DNA of 45,027 nucleotides from Verrucomicrobiota bacterium (lineage in GTDB: Bacteria; Verrucomicrobiota; Verrucomicrobiia; Chthoniobacterales; Chthoniobacteraceae), in the NCBI GenBank assembly GCA_009885995.1, contig VFJQ01000060.1:1-45027 (forward strand), written 5' to 3'. Made by a program: the position numbers and the translations under genes. Shown here piece by piece: positions 15,867 to 25,107 of this stretch (its first letter is position 1; each line of letters begins with the position of its first letter). A model generated the notes under the pieces. It had not been told where the DNA came from, did no database searches, and was given only the letters and a program-made list of their open reading frames with translations.

Positions 15867-16723
15867 CCGCGCTGAAAAAAGCCGCGCTGCTTCTCGGTGA
15901 TCGGACGGCCGAGTTTTTCGAGCACGAGCAGCATGTCTTCCCACACCTTGCGCTTCTCGCTGATCGCCTGGTTTCGCAGCAGGTAAGCGGGATGATACGT
16001 GACCATGAGCGGGATGCCGCCAAACTCCATCCAGCTCCCGCGCACGCGTCCGACGGGGATTTGCTGGCCGGTGAGGCCTTCGAGCGCGGTGGCGCCGAGG
16101 GCGACGATCGCGCGCGGCGCGATGATCTCGATCTGCTCGCGCAGGTAAGGCAGGCACGTCTGCATCTCCTCCGGCTTCGGCTTGCGATTGCCGGAGACGC
16201 CGGGCGGCATGTCGGGGCGGCACTTGAGGACGTTCGCGATGAAGACGTCGTCACGCGTGAAGCCCATGGCGGTGATGATTTTCGTGAGCAACTCGCCGGC
16301 GCGTCCGACGAAGGGCTCGCCCTGCTTGTCTTCGTCTTCGCCGGGGGCTTCGCCGACGAACATCAACTCGGCCTCGGGATTGCCGACGCCGAAGACGACC
16401 TGCGTGCGCCGCGCGACGAGGTTCGGGCACTTCGTGCAGGCGAGCACGGGGCCGCGCATCGCGGCGAGACGCTCGGTTTTTGAGCCTGTCGCCGGCGCGA
16501 TGTGCGCGATCGGTCGAAGCTCGATCGGTGCGGGCGCGGGTGGTGCGCTCACCGCGGTGCGCATCGCCGGCGCGGGCGCGATGAGTGCAGGCTTTTCGAC
16601 GACGGCTCGCGGTGCCTTCGATGCGCGAAGCCCTGCGAGCGCGGCGCGCGGAGCACGCAGTTTGGCGCCGCTATCGTGCATGGCTTGGAGGGTGGCGTGG
16701 ACGTAGTCGAGAGGGTCGCTCAT
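15863..16723 (-). CDS. Uracil-DNA glycosylase, Fe-S family 4 type
   Basis: A 286-residue protein. An unusual Pro/Ala-rich N-terminal extension of about 85 residues precedes the catalytic domain. Four cysteines (Cys96 and Cys99 in CTKC, Cys168, Cys190) fit the 4Fe-4S cluster of family 4 enzymes. Motif 1 is GEAPGEDED with the following GEPFVGRAG, and the later motif is YHPAYLLRN. The enzyme removes uracil from DNA in base excision repair. The ATG at 16723 overlaps the stop of the upstream RluA-type gene by 4 bp. The C-terminus ends FFQRG with the stop provided by an adjacent palindromic repeat. Confidence 0.92.
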   Translation of the reverse strand: MSDPLDYVHATLQAMHDSGAKLRAPRAALAGLRASKAPRAVVEKPALIAPAPAMRTAVSAPPAPAPIELRPIAHIAPATGSKTERLAAMRGPVLACTKCPNLVARRTQVVFGVGNPEAELMFVGEAPGEDEDKQGEPFVGRAGELLTKIITAMGFTRDDVFIANVLKCRPDMPPGVSGNRKPKPEEMQTCLPYLREQIEIIAPRAIVALGATALEGLTGQQIPVGRVRGSWMEFGGIPLMVTYHPAYLLRNQAISEKRKVWEDMLLVLEKLGRPITEKQRGFFQRG

Positions 16724-17628
16724 GGCAGGGTGGCTGGGACGCCAGCTTCGCGGAAATCGGGCGGGATGAGCGACTGAAAATTCATCCGCTCGCCGGTGCG
16801 CGGGTGGGTGAAGCCGAGCTTCCACGCGTGGAGCATCTGGCGAGTGAAGCCGGCGCGTTTGCCGTAGATTTCGTCGCCGAGCACGGGGTGGCCGAGGTGC
16901 TTGAGATGCACGCGAATCTGGTGCGTGCGCCCGGTGTGCAGCGTGCATTCCACCAGCGTGCCGCACGGGAGTTCGCTGAGCACGCGCCAGACGGTGTGGG
17001 CGGCCTTGCCGCGCTCATCGACGCCCATCTTCTGCCGGTTCGCGCGGTGCCTGCCGATCGGCTCGGTGATCTCGCCGCTCTTCCACCGGAAGCGCCCGGC
17101 GGCGAGGGCGAGGTAGACCTTCGTGACTTCCCTCCCGGCGAACTGCTCCGCCAGCGAACGGTGCGTGAGGTCGTTCTTCGCGGCGACGAGGCAGCCGCTG
17201 GTTTCCTTGTCGAGCCGATGCACGATGCCGGGGCGCTCGACGCCGCCGATGCCGCTGAGTTCTTCGCAGTGGTGAAGCAGGGCGTTCACGAGCGTGCCGT
17301 CGCGGTGCCCCGCGGCGGGGTGGACGACGAGGCCGGCGGGCTTGTCGATGACGACGAGGTCGTCGTCTTCAAAGAGGACGCTGAGCGGGATGTCCTGCGC
17401 GCTCACCTCCGCGGGCTCGAGCGGCGGTTCGGTGACGATCACTTCATCGCCGACGCGCAGCTTCACCGAGGGCCGGGCGGGAGCGCCATTGAGCGTGATG
17501 TGGCCGCTCTTCACGAGTGCCTGGAGCCGCGCCCGCGAGAATGCCGGGAGCTGTGTGGCAAGGAAGTGGTCGAGGCGCTCGACTCGGTCGGCGGTGAGGT
17601 GCGAAGGGGGTGATTGATCGGTCGGCAT
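16720..17628 (-). CDS. RluA-family pseudouridine synthase (RluD-like)
   Basis: A 302-residue protein. Residues about 15-75 form an S4 RNA-binding domain (RLDHFLATQLPAFSRARLQALVKSG). The catalytic domain contains VIDKPAGLVVHPAAGH, the active-site motif GIVHRLDKETSG (Asp140), and HTGRTHQIRVHLKHLGHPVLGD near the C-terminus. RluA-family enzymes isomerise uridine in rRNA or tRNA. The S4 domain plus this motif set resembles RluD, which modifies 23S rRNA helix 69, but the target site is inference. It is translationally coupled to the glycosylase gene. Confidence 0.93.
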   Translation of the reverse strand: MPTDQSPPSHLTADRVERLDHFLATQLPAFSRARLQALVKSGHITLNGAPARPSVKLRVGDEVIVTEPPLEPAEVSAQDIPLSVLFEDDDLVVIDKPAGLVVHPAAGHRDGTLVNALLHHCEELSGIGGVERPGIVHRLDKETSGCLVAAKNDLTHRSLAEQFAGREVTKVYLALAAGRFRWKSGEITEPIGRHRANRQKMGVDERGKAAHTVWRVLSELPCGTLVECTLHTGRTHQIRVHLKHLGHPVLGDEIYGKRAGFTRQMLHAWKLGFTHPRTGERMNFQSLIPPDFREAGVPATLP

Positions 17629-17726
17629 GGAGCGCGGCGTATGTCCGCCGGGTTGGCATTCGGGGCCACATGTTTCATCGCCGACAGCGTTGCACGCGCA
17701 CGCGCTTTGCTCTTTCTTTTCCGGCC

Positions 17727-20597
17727 ATGCCCTCCATTTCCGACTCAGAGAACATCGATCTCGACCCCACCGGGACCGGGGACGATCCGGTGCTGCCCTC
17801 GAATTCACCGCTTCAAGTCTGCACGAATTGCCAGGCCGTGCTGGACATCTCCGACCGCGACCCGCTGGAGAAGATCGCCTGTCCTCATTGCGGGCTGGAG
17901 ATGCTGGTGAAGGGCGAGTTCGCGCACTACGTGATCACCGAAGTCTGCGGGCGCGGCGGCATGGGTGTCGTTTACAAGGCCTACGATCCGAGCCTCGACC
18001 GCAACGTGGCGATCAAGCTCCTGCGCAAGGACCAGAGCGCTGACCGGAACCTCATCCAGCAGCTCGAAACCGAGGCGACCATCACCGCCGCGGTGAACGA
18101 TCCGAACGTCGTCCGCGTCTTCAGCACCGGGGTCGATCGCGGGCGGTTCTATCTCGCGATGGAACTGGTGGACAAAGGTTCGCTCGACAGCCTCATCCAA
18201 CTTCAGGGCCGCGTGGCCGAGGCGCAGGTGCTGCAAGTCGGGATGCAAATCGCGAGGGGCTTGCGCGCGGCGCACCAGCACGGGCTGATCCATCGCGACG
18301 TGAAGCCGGGCAACATCCTCTTCTCCGACGCGAATACGGCGAAGATCGTGGACTTCGGCCTCGCCGTCTTCCAGGAGCAGGAGGAAAGCGTGCGCGGGGA
18401 GATCTGGGGCACGCCCTACTACGTGGCGCCGGAGAAGCTCGACCAGCAGCCGGAGGATTTTCGCAGCGACATGTATTCGCTCGGTGGCACGCTCTTTCAC
18501 GCGCTCGCCGGGCGGCCGCCGTTCGAGGCAGAGAATGCGTCGCTGGTCGCGCTCAAGCACCTCAAGAGCCAGCAGGTCAGCCTGCAATCCTTTGCCCCGT
18601 GGGTCTCGAACAGCACGGCCCACATCATCAACCGCATGCTCAACAAGGATCCCGAGAAGCGGTTCCAGAGCTACGATGAGTTGATCGAGAGCTTCGACTA
18701 CGCATTCACCCAACTCCACGAGCGGGGCAGCGCCGGAGCGGCTCGAGCACGCGTGGCGATCGAGACCGAGGAAGCCCAGAAGCGCTACACGTGGATCCTC
18801 CTCGGCATCGCCGCAGTCGTGCTGATCCTCGTCGTCGGCTTCGGTTTCTCCCAGTGGAAGCGCTCGAAGGCACCAGCCGCGAAGCCCGTCGCCCGCGCCG
18901 CGGTCCGCACCGGTGTGCGGTATGAGCCCCTCCAGCCGGGGATCGAGGCGCTCGCCGCGGGGAAGAAGGAAGCCGTGGATCTTTTCACCCAGGCCTCGGT
19001 GAACCCGGTGCTCTCGCCGGCGGACCGCGCGTGGGCACAGCTCTTCACCGGCGCAGCGCAACTTGCGATCGGCCAGACCAACGAAGCGCGCAACACCTTC
19101 GGCCATGTCGGAGAGACGGCGGCCTTGGTGAAGGACAAGACGATGGGTGAATTGATCGCCGGGATCGCCGACCGCGTGCGTGAAGGGAAGCCAGTGCCAA
19201 CCACCCTCACCGACCGGCTCGATACCACCAGCTACGAGGCCACCGCCCTCTTGATCTACGCGCTGCACAACTGGCGCGTAGGCAAGACCGACGAGGCCAT
19301 GGCGATGTTCAAGCGGTTCCGTTCCGCCCAACCGGGGGGCACGGCCGAATGGATCGCGCAGTTCAAGCCGCTGGCTATCAGCTTAATCGAAAAGGAAACG
19401 GCCTTCCAGGTCGGCACCGATCGGCTGAATGCAGCGACGACTCCTGCCGATCGCATCTCGGCGGCAGACAGCCTCAAGAAGGTCGATGCCGCCTTCGGCA
19501 AACGCGCCGACGATGCCATCGCTCGCTACAAGGACGAGATCGCGAAATACAAAGCCGAGATAGCCAAGCCGCGAACTTCGGGCGTATTCCGAATCGCCAA
19601 TCGAGCCAGCGGCAAGAACCTCGACGTGTCTGGCAGCAATGGGAGCGCGGGCGCGACGGTGAGCATCTTTGATGGCGGCAGCGGACTCAACCAGTGGTGG
19701 AAAATCGTCCCGCTCGGTCAGGACAAGGTGAAGCTCGCCGCCATGCACAGCGACAAGATGCTCGCCGTCGAGGGCGACGGCACGGCGGAGAACGCGAAAG
19801 TCATCCAGGACGACAACAACTACCTCCCGACCCAGCAGTGGCTGCTCATTTCCAAGGGCGACGGTTACTTCAAGCTGCGCAACGAAGCGTCGGGCAAAAT
19901 CCTCGCCGTCGAGGGCGACAAGCGCGATAACGGGACCGCGCTCATCGTCCGCACCGACGGCGACAAGGGCGAGTGGCAGTGGCAGTGGCGGTTCGATACC
20001 CAGGCCGTCGTCGTCGGCGACTACTTCGGCTCGACCATCGGCGATCCGAAGCGGAGCAACTTCTCGTTCAAGGACGGCGTCTTCACGATAGCCGACACCA
20101 GTCGCGACATCTGGGGCAACAGCGATCACTTCGGCTTCCTTTGGCGAAAGGTGCCCGGCGACTTCGAGTTTATCGCCCGCGTCGCCGAAATCCTCAATCC
20201 ACAAGTCCACACCAAAGTGGGCATCGTCATCCGCGCCGGTCTCGCCGGCGACGATGCCAGCGTCGCCGTCCTCGCGATGTCGCTGCCGACAGGCAATCCG
20301 CCGAAGAACGTCGCCAACGTCGCCAGCCACCAGCAACGCCTGAAAAAGAATACGGCCATGACCGAGACCAAGACCGCCAAACAACCCCTGCCCCGCTGGC
20401 TGAAACTGGTCCGCGTCGGCAACACGGTCACCAGCTTTGACTCCGGCGACGGCACCACCTGGCAGCAGACCGGCGCCGCGACGATTGAGGGCCTGAAGCC
20501 GGCTGCTTTTGCTGGCCTCGCCGTCACCAGCCACAGCGAAACGCAAATGGTCACCGCGAAGTTCGACCAGGTGAAAATCACGCCGCTCAAGAAATAG
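17727..20597 (+). CDS. Transmembrane Ser/Thr kinase with zinc ribbon, ricin-B lectin and LamG-like ectodomain (copy 1)
   Basis: A 956-residue Hanks-type kinase. Order: a zinc-ribbon-like pair of CxxC motifs (Cys32/35 and Cys52/55); kinase domain about 68-330 with GRGGMG, AIKLL, HRDVKPGN (His189), DFGLA (Asp209) and APEK; one transmembrane helix about 355-375 (WILLGIAAVVLILVVGFGF); an alpha-helical region with TPR-like spacing; a short coiled linker DEIAKYKAEIAK; a ricin-B-type beta-trefoil (about 618-760) with repeated NQWW/TQQW blocks; and a beta-sandwich resembling DUF1349/LamG (about 775-956). All catalytic motifs are intact. Topology implies extracytoplasmic ligand sensing, perhaps of carbohydrate (inference). 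The ATG at 17727 places the CxxC motif near the N-terminus. A closely similar copy follows directly. Confidence 0.93.
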   Translation: MPSISDSENIDLDPTGTGDDPVLPSNSPLQVCTNCQAVLDISDRDPLEKIACPHCGLEMLVKGEFAHYVITEVCGRGGMGVVYKAYDPSLDRNVAIKLLRKDQSADRNLIQQLETEATITAAVNDPNVVRVFSTGVDRGRFYLAMELVDKGSLDSLIQLQGRVAEAQVLQVGMQIARGLRAAHQHGLIHRDVKPGNILFSDANTAKIVDFGLAVFQEQEESVRGEIWGTPYYVAPEKLDQQPEDFRSDMYSLGGTLFHALAGRPPFEAENASLVALKHLKSQQVSLQSFAPWVSNSTAHIINRMLNKDPEKRFQSYDELIESFDYAFTQLHERGSAGAARARVAIETEEAQKRYTWILLGIAAVVLILVVGFGFSQWKRSKAPAAKPVARAAVRTGVRYEPLQPGIEALAAGKKEAVDLFTQASVNPVLSPADRAWAQLFTGAAQLAIGQTNEARNTFGHVGETAALVKDKTMGELIAGIADRVREGKPVPTTLTDRLDTTSYEATALLIYALHNWRVGKTDEAMAMFKRFRSAQPGGTAEWIAQFKPLAISLIEKETAFQVGTDRLNAATTPADRISAADSLKKVDAAFGKRADDAIARYKDEIAKYKAEIAKPRTSGVFRIANRASGKNLDVSGSNGSAGATVSIFDGGSGLNQWWKIVPLGQDKVKLAAMHSDKMLAVEGDGTAENAKVIQDDNNYLPTQQWLLISKGDGYFKLRNEASGKILAVEGDKRDNGTALIVRTDGDKGEWQWQWRFDTQAVVVGDYFGSTIGDPKRSNFSFKDGVFTIADTSRDIWGNSDHFGFLWRKVPGDFEFIARVAEILNPQVHTKVGIVIRAGLAGDDASVAVLAMSLPTGNPPKNVANVASHQQRLKKNTAMTETKTAKQPLPRWLKLVRVGNTVTSFDSGDGTTWQQTGAATIEGLKPAAFAGLAVTSHSETQMVTAKFDQVKITPLKK

Positions 20598-20802
20598 GGT
20601 TCATCCGGGAAGTCGCGGCGTCGTGGTCCGGGAAACCGGCGTGGATCGGCGGCGCCTGCGGCGGACCACTCTCCGTGTCACGTCGCCAGCGACGCTCCAT
20701 CATTGGCGCTTGCCTCGCGTGCGCTCCGCATTGCGATAAGTGCGTGACATGTCCATGATCGCCCCTCAGCCGCGCACGGGTTTTGCTGTCTCAGATCAGA
20801 CC

Positions 20803-23685
20803 ATGCCCTCCCACTTCGACTCGCAAAACCTCGATCTCGATCGATCCGGCGCCGGGCCGGTTGTGCCTGAAAATTCACCTCTCCAGGCCTGCCCGGCGTG
20901 CGAGGTGTTGCTGGACATTTCCGACTGTGAGCCGCTGGAAAAGATCGTCTGCCCGCAGTGCGGCACGGTGATGCTGGTGAACGGCCAGATCGCTCACTAC
21001 GTGATCAGCGAAGTCGCGGGGCGCGGCGGGATGGGCGTGGTCTATAAGGCCTACGACCCGAGCCTCGACCGGAATGTGGCCATCAAGCTCCTGCGCAAGG
21101 ACCAGAGCGCCGACGAGAAGGTCATCCGGCAGTTCGAAACCGAGGCGGCGATCACCGCGGGGGTGGCCGACGCGAATGTCGTGCGGGTCTTTGGCACGGG
21201 CGTCGATCGCGGGCGGTTCTATCTCGTGATGGAATTGGTGGAGAAAGGCTCGCTCGACACCCTCATCCAGCTCCAGGGCCGCGTGGCCGAGGCTCAGGTG
21301 CTGCAAGTCGGGGTTCAAATCGCGAAGGGGCTGCGGGCCGCGTGCGAACACGGGCTGATTCATCGCGACGTGAAGCCCGGCAACATCCTTTTCTCCGACG
21401 CGAACACGGCAAAGATCGTGGATTTCGGCCTCGCGGTATTTCAAAAGCAGGAGGAAAGCGTGCGCGGCGAAGTCTGGGGCACGCCCTACTACGTGGCGCC
21501 GGAGAAGCTCGCGCAGGAGCCGGAGGATTTTCGCAGCGACATGTATTCGCTCGGCGGCACGCTCTTCCACGCGCTCGCGGGCCGGCCGCCGTTCGAGGCG
21601 GAGAATGCGTCGCTGGTCGCGCTCAAGCATCTCAAGAGCCAGCAGGTGAGCATCCAGTCCTTCGCCCCGTGGGTCTCGAACAGCACCGCGCACATCATCA
21701 ACCGGATGCTCAACAAGGATCCCGAGCAGCGCTTTCAGACCTACGACGAATTGATCGAGAGCTTCGACTACGCGCTCACGCAGCTCCACGCCCACGGCGG
21801 TGCCAGCGCGGCACGCGCGCGGGCGAAGCTCGAAACCGAGGAGGACCAGAAGCGCTACACGTGGGTCTTCCTCGGCTTCGCCGCAGTCGTCCTGATCCTC
21901 GGCGCGGTCTTCGGCATCTCGCAGTGGAAGAAGCCGGCGCCCGGGGCCAAGACGGTGGCTCGCGCAGCCGTGCGGACTGGAGCGCGATACGAGCCGCTGC
22001 AGGAGGGGATCGAGGCGCTCGCGGCGGGGAAGCCGGAAGCCGTGGATCTTTTCAAGAAGGCGGCTGAAAACCCGCAGCTTTCGCCCGCCGATCGCGCATG
22101 GGCGCAGCTCTTCGCCGGCACGGCGCAACTCGCCATCGGCAAGACCAACGAGGCTCGCAACACCTTTACTCACGTCGCCGAGACGGCGGCGGTGCTGAAG
22201 GACAAGCCGCTGGGCGAGTTGATCGCCGAGATCGCCAGCCGCGTGAGCGAGTCGCGCCCGGTGGCGACGACGGTGGCCAGACTCGACACCACCGGCCACG
22301 AGGGTGTCGCGCTCTTGATCTACGCGCTCCACGACTGGCACGTGGGAAAAGGCGACGACGCGGTCGTGATGTTCAAGCAATTCCGCAACATCGAGCCGCA
22401 AGGCACGGCTCAATGGATCGGGCATCTCAAGCCGCTGGCCGTGAGTTTCATCGAGAAGGAGACAGCCTTACAGGTCGGCACCGCGCGCCTCAAGGCCGCG
22501 ACCGCACCCGGCGACCGCAACAGCGCGGCGGAGAGCCTGCGCAGCATCGATCCCGTTTTCAGCAAACATGCCGAGGACGCCATCGCGCCCTACAGGGAGG
22601 AGATCGCGAAATACAAAGCCGAGATCGCGAAATACGAAGCCGAGATCTCCAAGCCGCCGACCTCGGGCATCTTCCTCATCGCCAACCGGGGCAGCGGCAA
22701 GATCCTCGATGTGAGCGGCAGCAGCATGAGCCCCGGCGCGAAGGTGAATATCTCCGACGGCGGCAGCGCCTTCAACCAATGGTGGAAAGTCATCCCGCTC
22801 GGCCAGGACAAGGTGAAGCTCTCCGCCATGCACAGCGACAAGATGCTCGCCGTCGAAGGCGACGGCTCGGCGGAAAACGCGAAAGTCATCCAAGCCGACA
22901 ATAACAACCTTCCGACCCAGCAGTGGCTGCTCATTTCCAAGGGCGACGGCGGCTTCAAACTGCGCAACGAAGCGTCGGGCAAGATCCTCGCGGTCGAGGG
23001 CGACAAGCGCGACAACGGAACGGCGGCGATAGTCCGAGCCGATGGCGACAAGGGCGAGCGGCGGTTCGAGTGGGAGTGGCGGTTCCTTCGGCGGGGCACG
23101 CCGGTCGGCGAGTTCACCGGCCACCCCGTCGGCGGCGGCAAAGGCACATTCGAGTTCAAGGATGGCACCTACACCATCCGCGACACCAGCCGCGACATCT
23201 GGGGCACCAGCGACCAGTTTGGCTTCGCCTTCCGCGAAATCACCGACGACTTCGAGATCGTCGCACGCATCGCCGAGATCGCCAACGCGCAGTCGAACGG
23301 CAAGGTCGGCATCATGGTCCGGGCCGGCTTGGGCGGCGATGAACCCTGCGTCTCGGCCCTCCTGCTCCCCAGCACCACCGGCAATCCGCCCGAAATCGTC
23401 ACCGCCGCTGTCAGCCAGCACCAACGCCTGAAAAAGAACACCGCCATTAAAGCGAACAAAATCGCCAACCAACCCCTGCCCCGCTGGCTGAAATTGGTCC
23501 GTGTCGGCAACACGGTCACCAGCTCCTACTCCGCCGACGGCGCCGCGTGGCAGCATGCCGGCACCGCCACCATCGAAGGAATGGAGAGGGTCGCCTTTGC
23601 CGGCCTCGCGGTTACCGGCCAGAATGGAGACAAGGAAATCACCGCGAAGTTCGACCAGGTGAAAATCACGCCGCTCAAGAAATAG
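20803..23685 (+). CDS. Transmembrane Ser/Thr kinase with zinc ribbon, ricin-B lectin and LamG-like ectodomain (copy 2)
   Basis: A 960-residue tandem paralogue of the upstream kinase, with the same domain order: two CxxC motifs (CPAC and CPQC), an intact kinase domain (GRGGMG, AIKLL, HRDVKPGN, DFGLA), one membrane helix (WVFLGFAAVVLILGAVFGI), helical region, beta-trefoil with NQWW and TQQW, and C-terminal sandwich. The kinase and trefoil regions are almost unchanged between copies; the last domain diverges most. The linker has one extra 7-residue unit. The start at 20803 (MPSHFDSQNLDLD) aligns with the start of copy 1; in-frame ATGs at 20740-20755 lack that support. The 205 bp between the copies holds no gene. 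Confidence 0.93.
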   Translation: MPSHFDSQNLDLDRSGAGPVVPENSPLQACPACEVLLDISDCEPLEKIVCPQCGTVMLVNGQIAHYVISEVAGRGGMGVVYKAYDPSLDRNVAIKLLRKDQSADEKVIRQFETEAAITAGVADANVVRVFGTGVDRGRFYLVMELVEKGSLDTLIQLQGRVAEAQVLQVGVQIAKGLRAACEHGLIHRDVKPGNILFSDANTAKIVDFGLAVFQKQEESVRGEVWGTPYYVAPEKLAQEPEDFRSDMYSLGGTLFHALAGRPPFEAENASLVALKHLKSQQVSIQSFAPWVSNSTAHIINRMLNKDPEQRFQTYDELIESFDYALTQLHAHGGASAARARAKLETEEDQKRYTWVFLGFAAVVLILGAVFGISQWKKPAPGAKTVARAAVRTGARYEPLQEGIEALAAGKPEAVDLFKKAAENPQLSPADRAWAQLFAGTAQLAIGKTNEARNTFTHVAETAAVLKDKPLGELIAEIASRVSESRPVATTVARLDTTGHEGVALLIYALHDWHVGKGDDAVVMFKQFRNIEPQGTAQWIGHLKPLAVSFIEKETALQVGTARLKAATAPGDRNSAAESLRSIDPVFSKHAEDAIAPYREEIAKYKAEIAKYEAEISKPPTSGIFLIANRGSGKILDVSGSSMSPGAKVNISDGGSAFNQWWKVIPLGQDKVKLSAMHSDKMLAVEGDGSAENAKVIQADNNNLPTQQWLLISKGDGGFKLRNEASGKILAVEGDKRDNGTAAIVRADGDKGERRFEWEWRFLRRGTPVGEFTGHPVGGGKGTFEFKDGTYTIRDTSRDIWGTSDQFGFAFREITDDFEIVARIAEIANAQSNGKVGIMVRAGLGGDEPCVSALLLPSTTGNPPEIVTAAVSQHQRLKKNTAIKANKIANQPLPRWLKLVRVGNTVTSSYSADGAAWQHAGTATIEGMERVAFAGLAVTGQNGDKEITAKFDQVKITPLKK
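22600..22641 (+). repeat. In-frame 21-bp tandem duplication in the linker of kinase copy 2
   Basis: Two direct 21-bp units (22600-22620 and 22621-22641) differ by one base and encode EIAKYKA and EIAKYEA. A partial third unit (GAGATCTCC) follows. Kinase copy 1 has one full unit at the matching place. The heptad spacing would lengthen a coiled-coil linker by two helical turns. Confidence 0.8.
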
Positions 23686-23840
23686 CGGCGGGCTCCGGCG
23701 ACATTAGCGGACCGGGCGGACAATCATGAGCCCGCGTGTCGTGCTGCCCACGATGTTATTGCGCTCGTCCGGGCCGTGCGGCCGACTCCAGTGCGTCCAC
23801 GGGAGACGGGTGCTGTCACGCGGAAAATCCGCTCCGCCCG

Positions 23841-24707
23841 CTAACGCTGGAGCAGCAGTTCCTCAAACGCCTGCGCGGCCGGGGATGGCTGGTGCCCGCG
23901 GCGCGTGAGCAAGGCGAGACGGCGCTCGATCTTCGGCGCGCGGAGGCGGATGAGCGCGCACGCGGGCGCGGCGCCACGAGCGGCGAGCTCGGGCAGGAGC
24001 GCGAGGCCGAGGCCGGCGGCGACGAGGGCGTGGACGGCGTTGAGTTCACCGCTCTCACAGGTGATCCGCGGCTCGAAGCCGGCAGCGCGGCAGGCGCTGA
24101 GTGCGGTGTCGCGGGCGCGGCCTTTGTAGAAGACGAAGGGTTCGCCAGCGAGCGAGGCGAGGGTCACGCTGCGTCGCTTTGCGACCGGGTGCGACGGCGC
24201 GGCGAGGAGGATGAAAGATTCGGTGAGAAGCAGGCGTTCATCGAAGCGCCCGCCGCTGCTCGGGAGCTGGATGATGCCGAGGGCCACGCGTCCGCTTTCC
24301 ACCCACTCGGAGATGCTATCGGATGTGCCCTCGGCGAGGACGAGTTCGACCTGCGGGTGGCGCTGGCGGAAGACGGCGACGGACGCGGGAAGCAGTCCGG
24401 CGCTGACCGAGGGGATCGCACCGATGGAGAGGCGTCCGCCGCGAAGGCCGACCAGCTCTTGCACGGCGCGGCGGGTGTGGTCCGCCTGCTCCAGCAAGCC
24501 CACGGCGTGGGCGGCGAGCACTTCACCGGCGGCGGTGAGCGTGCTCTCGCGCCGGCCGCGATCGAAGAGCACGACACCGAGATCGGCCTCGAGCTTTTTG
24601 ATCTGCTCGCTGAGCGCGGCCTGCGCGAGGTGCAGGCGGGCGGCGGCGCGGGTGAAATTGCGCTGACGTGCGGCTTCGAGGAAGTAGCGGAGCTGGTAGA
24701 GTTCCAT
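23841..24707 (-). CDS. LysR-family transcriptional regulator
   Basis: A 288-residue regulator. The winged helix-turn-helix occupies residues 1-60: MELYQLRYFLEAARQRNFTR, AAARLHLAQAALSEQIKKLE and LGVVLFDRGRR. The effector-binding domain follows (GRLSIGAIPSVSAGLLPASV and later FVFYKGRARDTALSACRAAGF). The QLRYFLEAARQRNFTRAA N-terminus resembles the CynR/OxyR-like branch, but the inducer is not predictable. LysR genes are usually divergent from their target. Here the gene upstream of the start (24811 onward) is a same-strand remnant, so the target may have been lost or lie elsewhere. Confidence 0.93.
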   Translation of the reverse strand: MELYQLRYFLEAARQRNFTRAAARLHLAQAALSEQIKKLEADLGVVLFDRGRRESTLTAAGEVLAAHAVGLLEQADHTRRAVQELVGLRGGRLSIGAIPSVSAGLLPASVAVFRQRHPQVELVLAEGTSDSISEWVESGRVALGIIQLPSSGGRFDERLLLTESFILLAAPSHPVAKRRSVTLASLAGEPFVFYKGRARDTALSACRAAGFEPRITCESGELNAVHALVAAGLGLALLPELAARGAAPACALIRLRAPKIERRLALLTRRGHQPSPAAQAFEELLLQR

Positions 24708-24730
24708 CGTGGGGTGCCGCTACTTCACCC

Positions 24731-24788
24731 CCAAGACACCAAGACACAAAGACCGGCCTTGGAGAATCTTTGTGTCTTGGTGTCTTGG
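24731..24788. repeat. Perfect 21-bp inverted repeat between LysR gene and esterase remnant
   Basis: The arms 24731-24751 (CCAAGACACCAAGACACAAAG) and 24768-24788 are exact reverse complements with a 16-nt loop. Each arm also contains the direct repeat CCAAGACA twice. Unlike the GTAG elements, a single arm cannot form its own hairpin. Its AT-rich composition differs from the surroundings. It could act as a bidirectional terminator or be a dispersed intergenic repeat. Confidence 0.85.
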
Positions 24789-24810
24789 CGGTTCAAATCG
24801 CGGCCCATGC

Positions 24811-25107
24811 CTATTTCTGGCCGGGGTGCTCTTTGAAGAATTTCACGATGAGCGCGGGCGCGGCCTTGGGAAATTCGTGGCCGCCGGGATGGATGAAGGT
24901 GACGACGGGCGTGCCGGTCTTCGACGGGTAGAGGGTCGAGTGCTCGGCCCACGTGCTGCCCTCGGCGTCGCAGCCGTCGAGCTTGCGGAGCGCTTCCATC
25001 GTGAGCTTCTGCCATTCGTATTTCACGAGCGGATCCTTCTCGCCGGCGATGTGGAGCGCGGGCTTGGGCTTGAGCTTCGGCATGGTCTGCGCGGCGCGGT
25101 GGAGATG
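24811..25107 (-). pseudogene. C-terminal fragment of an LpqC/dienelactone-hydrolase-type esterase
   Basis: The 90 residues from the ATG at 25083 match the C-terminal part of alpha/beta-hydrolase esterases of the PHB-depolymerase/LpqC group: KPALHIAGEKDPLVKYEWQ, carrying the acidic triad residue, and TFIHPGGHEFPKAAPALIVKFF, carrying the catalytic His. The nucleophile Ser and the signal peptide are absent. Homology appears to begin about 24 nt upstream of the ATG (RAAQTMPKLKPKP), at a junction with the sialidase-like remnant in another frame. It is non-functional as a hydrolase. Confidence 0.75.

Noticed and set aside
17805..19331. Long minus-strand frames opposite both tandem kinases, present at equivalent places in each copy.
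   Set aside because: Their similarity to one another follows from the duplication of the sense genes. No motifs, and composition typical of antisense frames.
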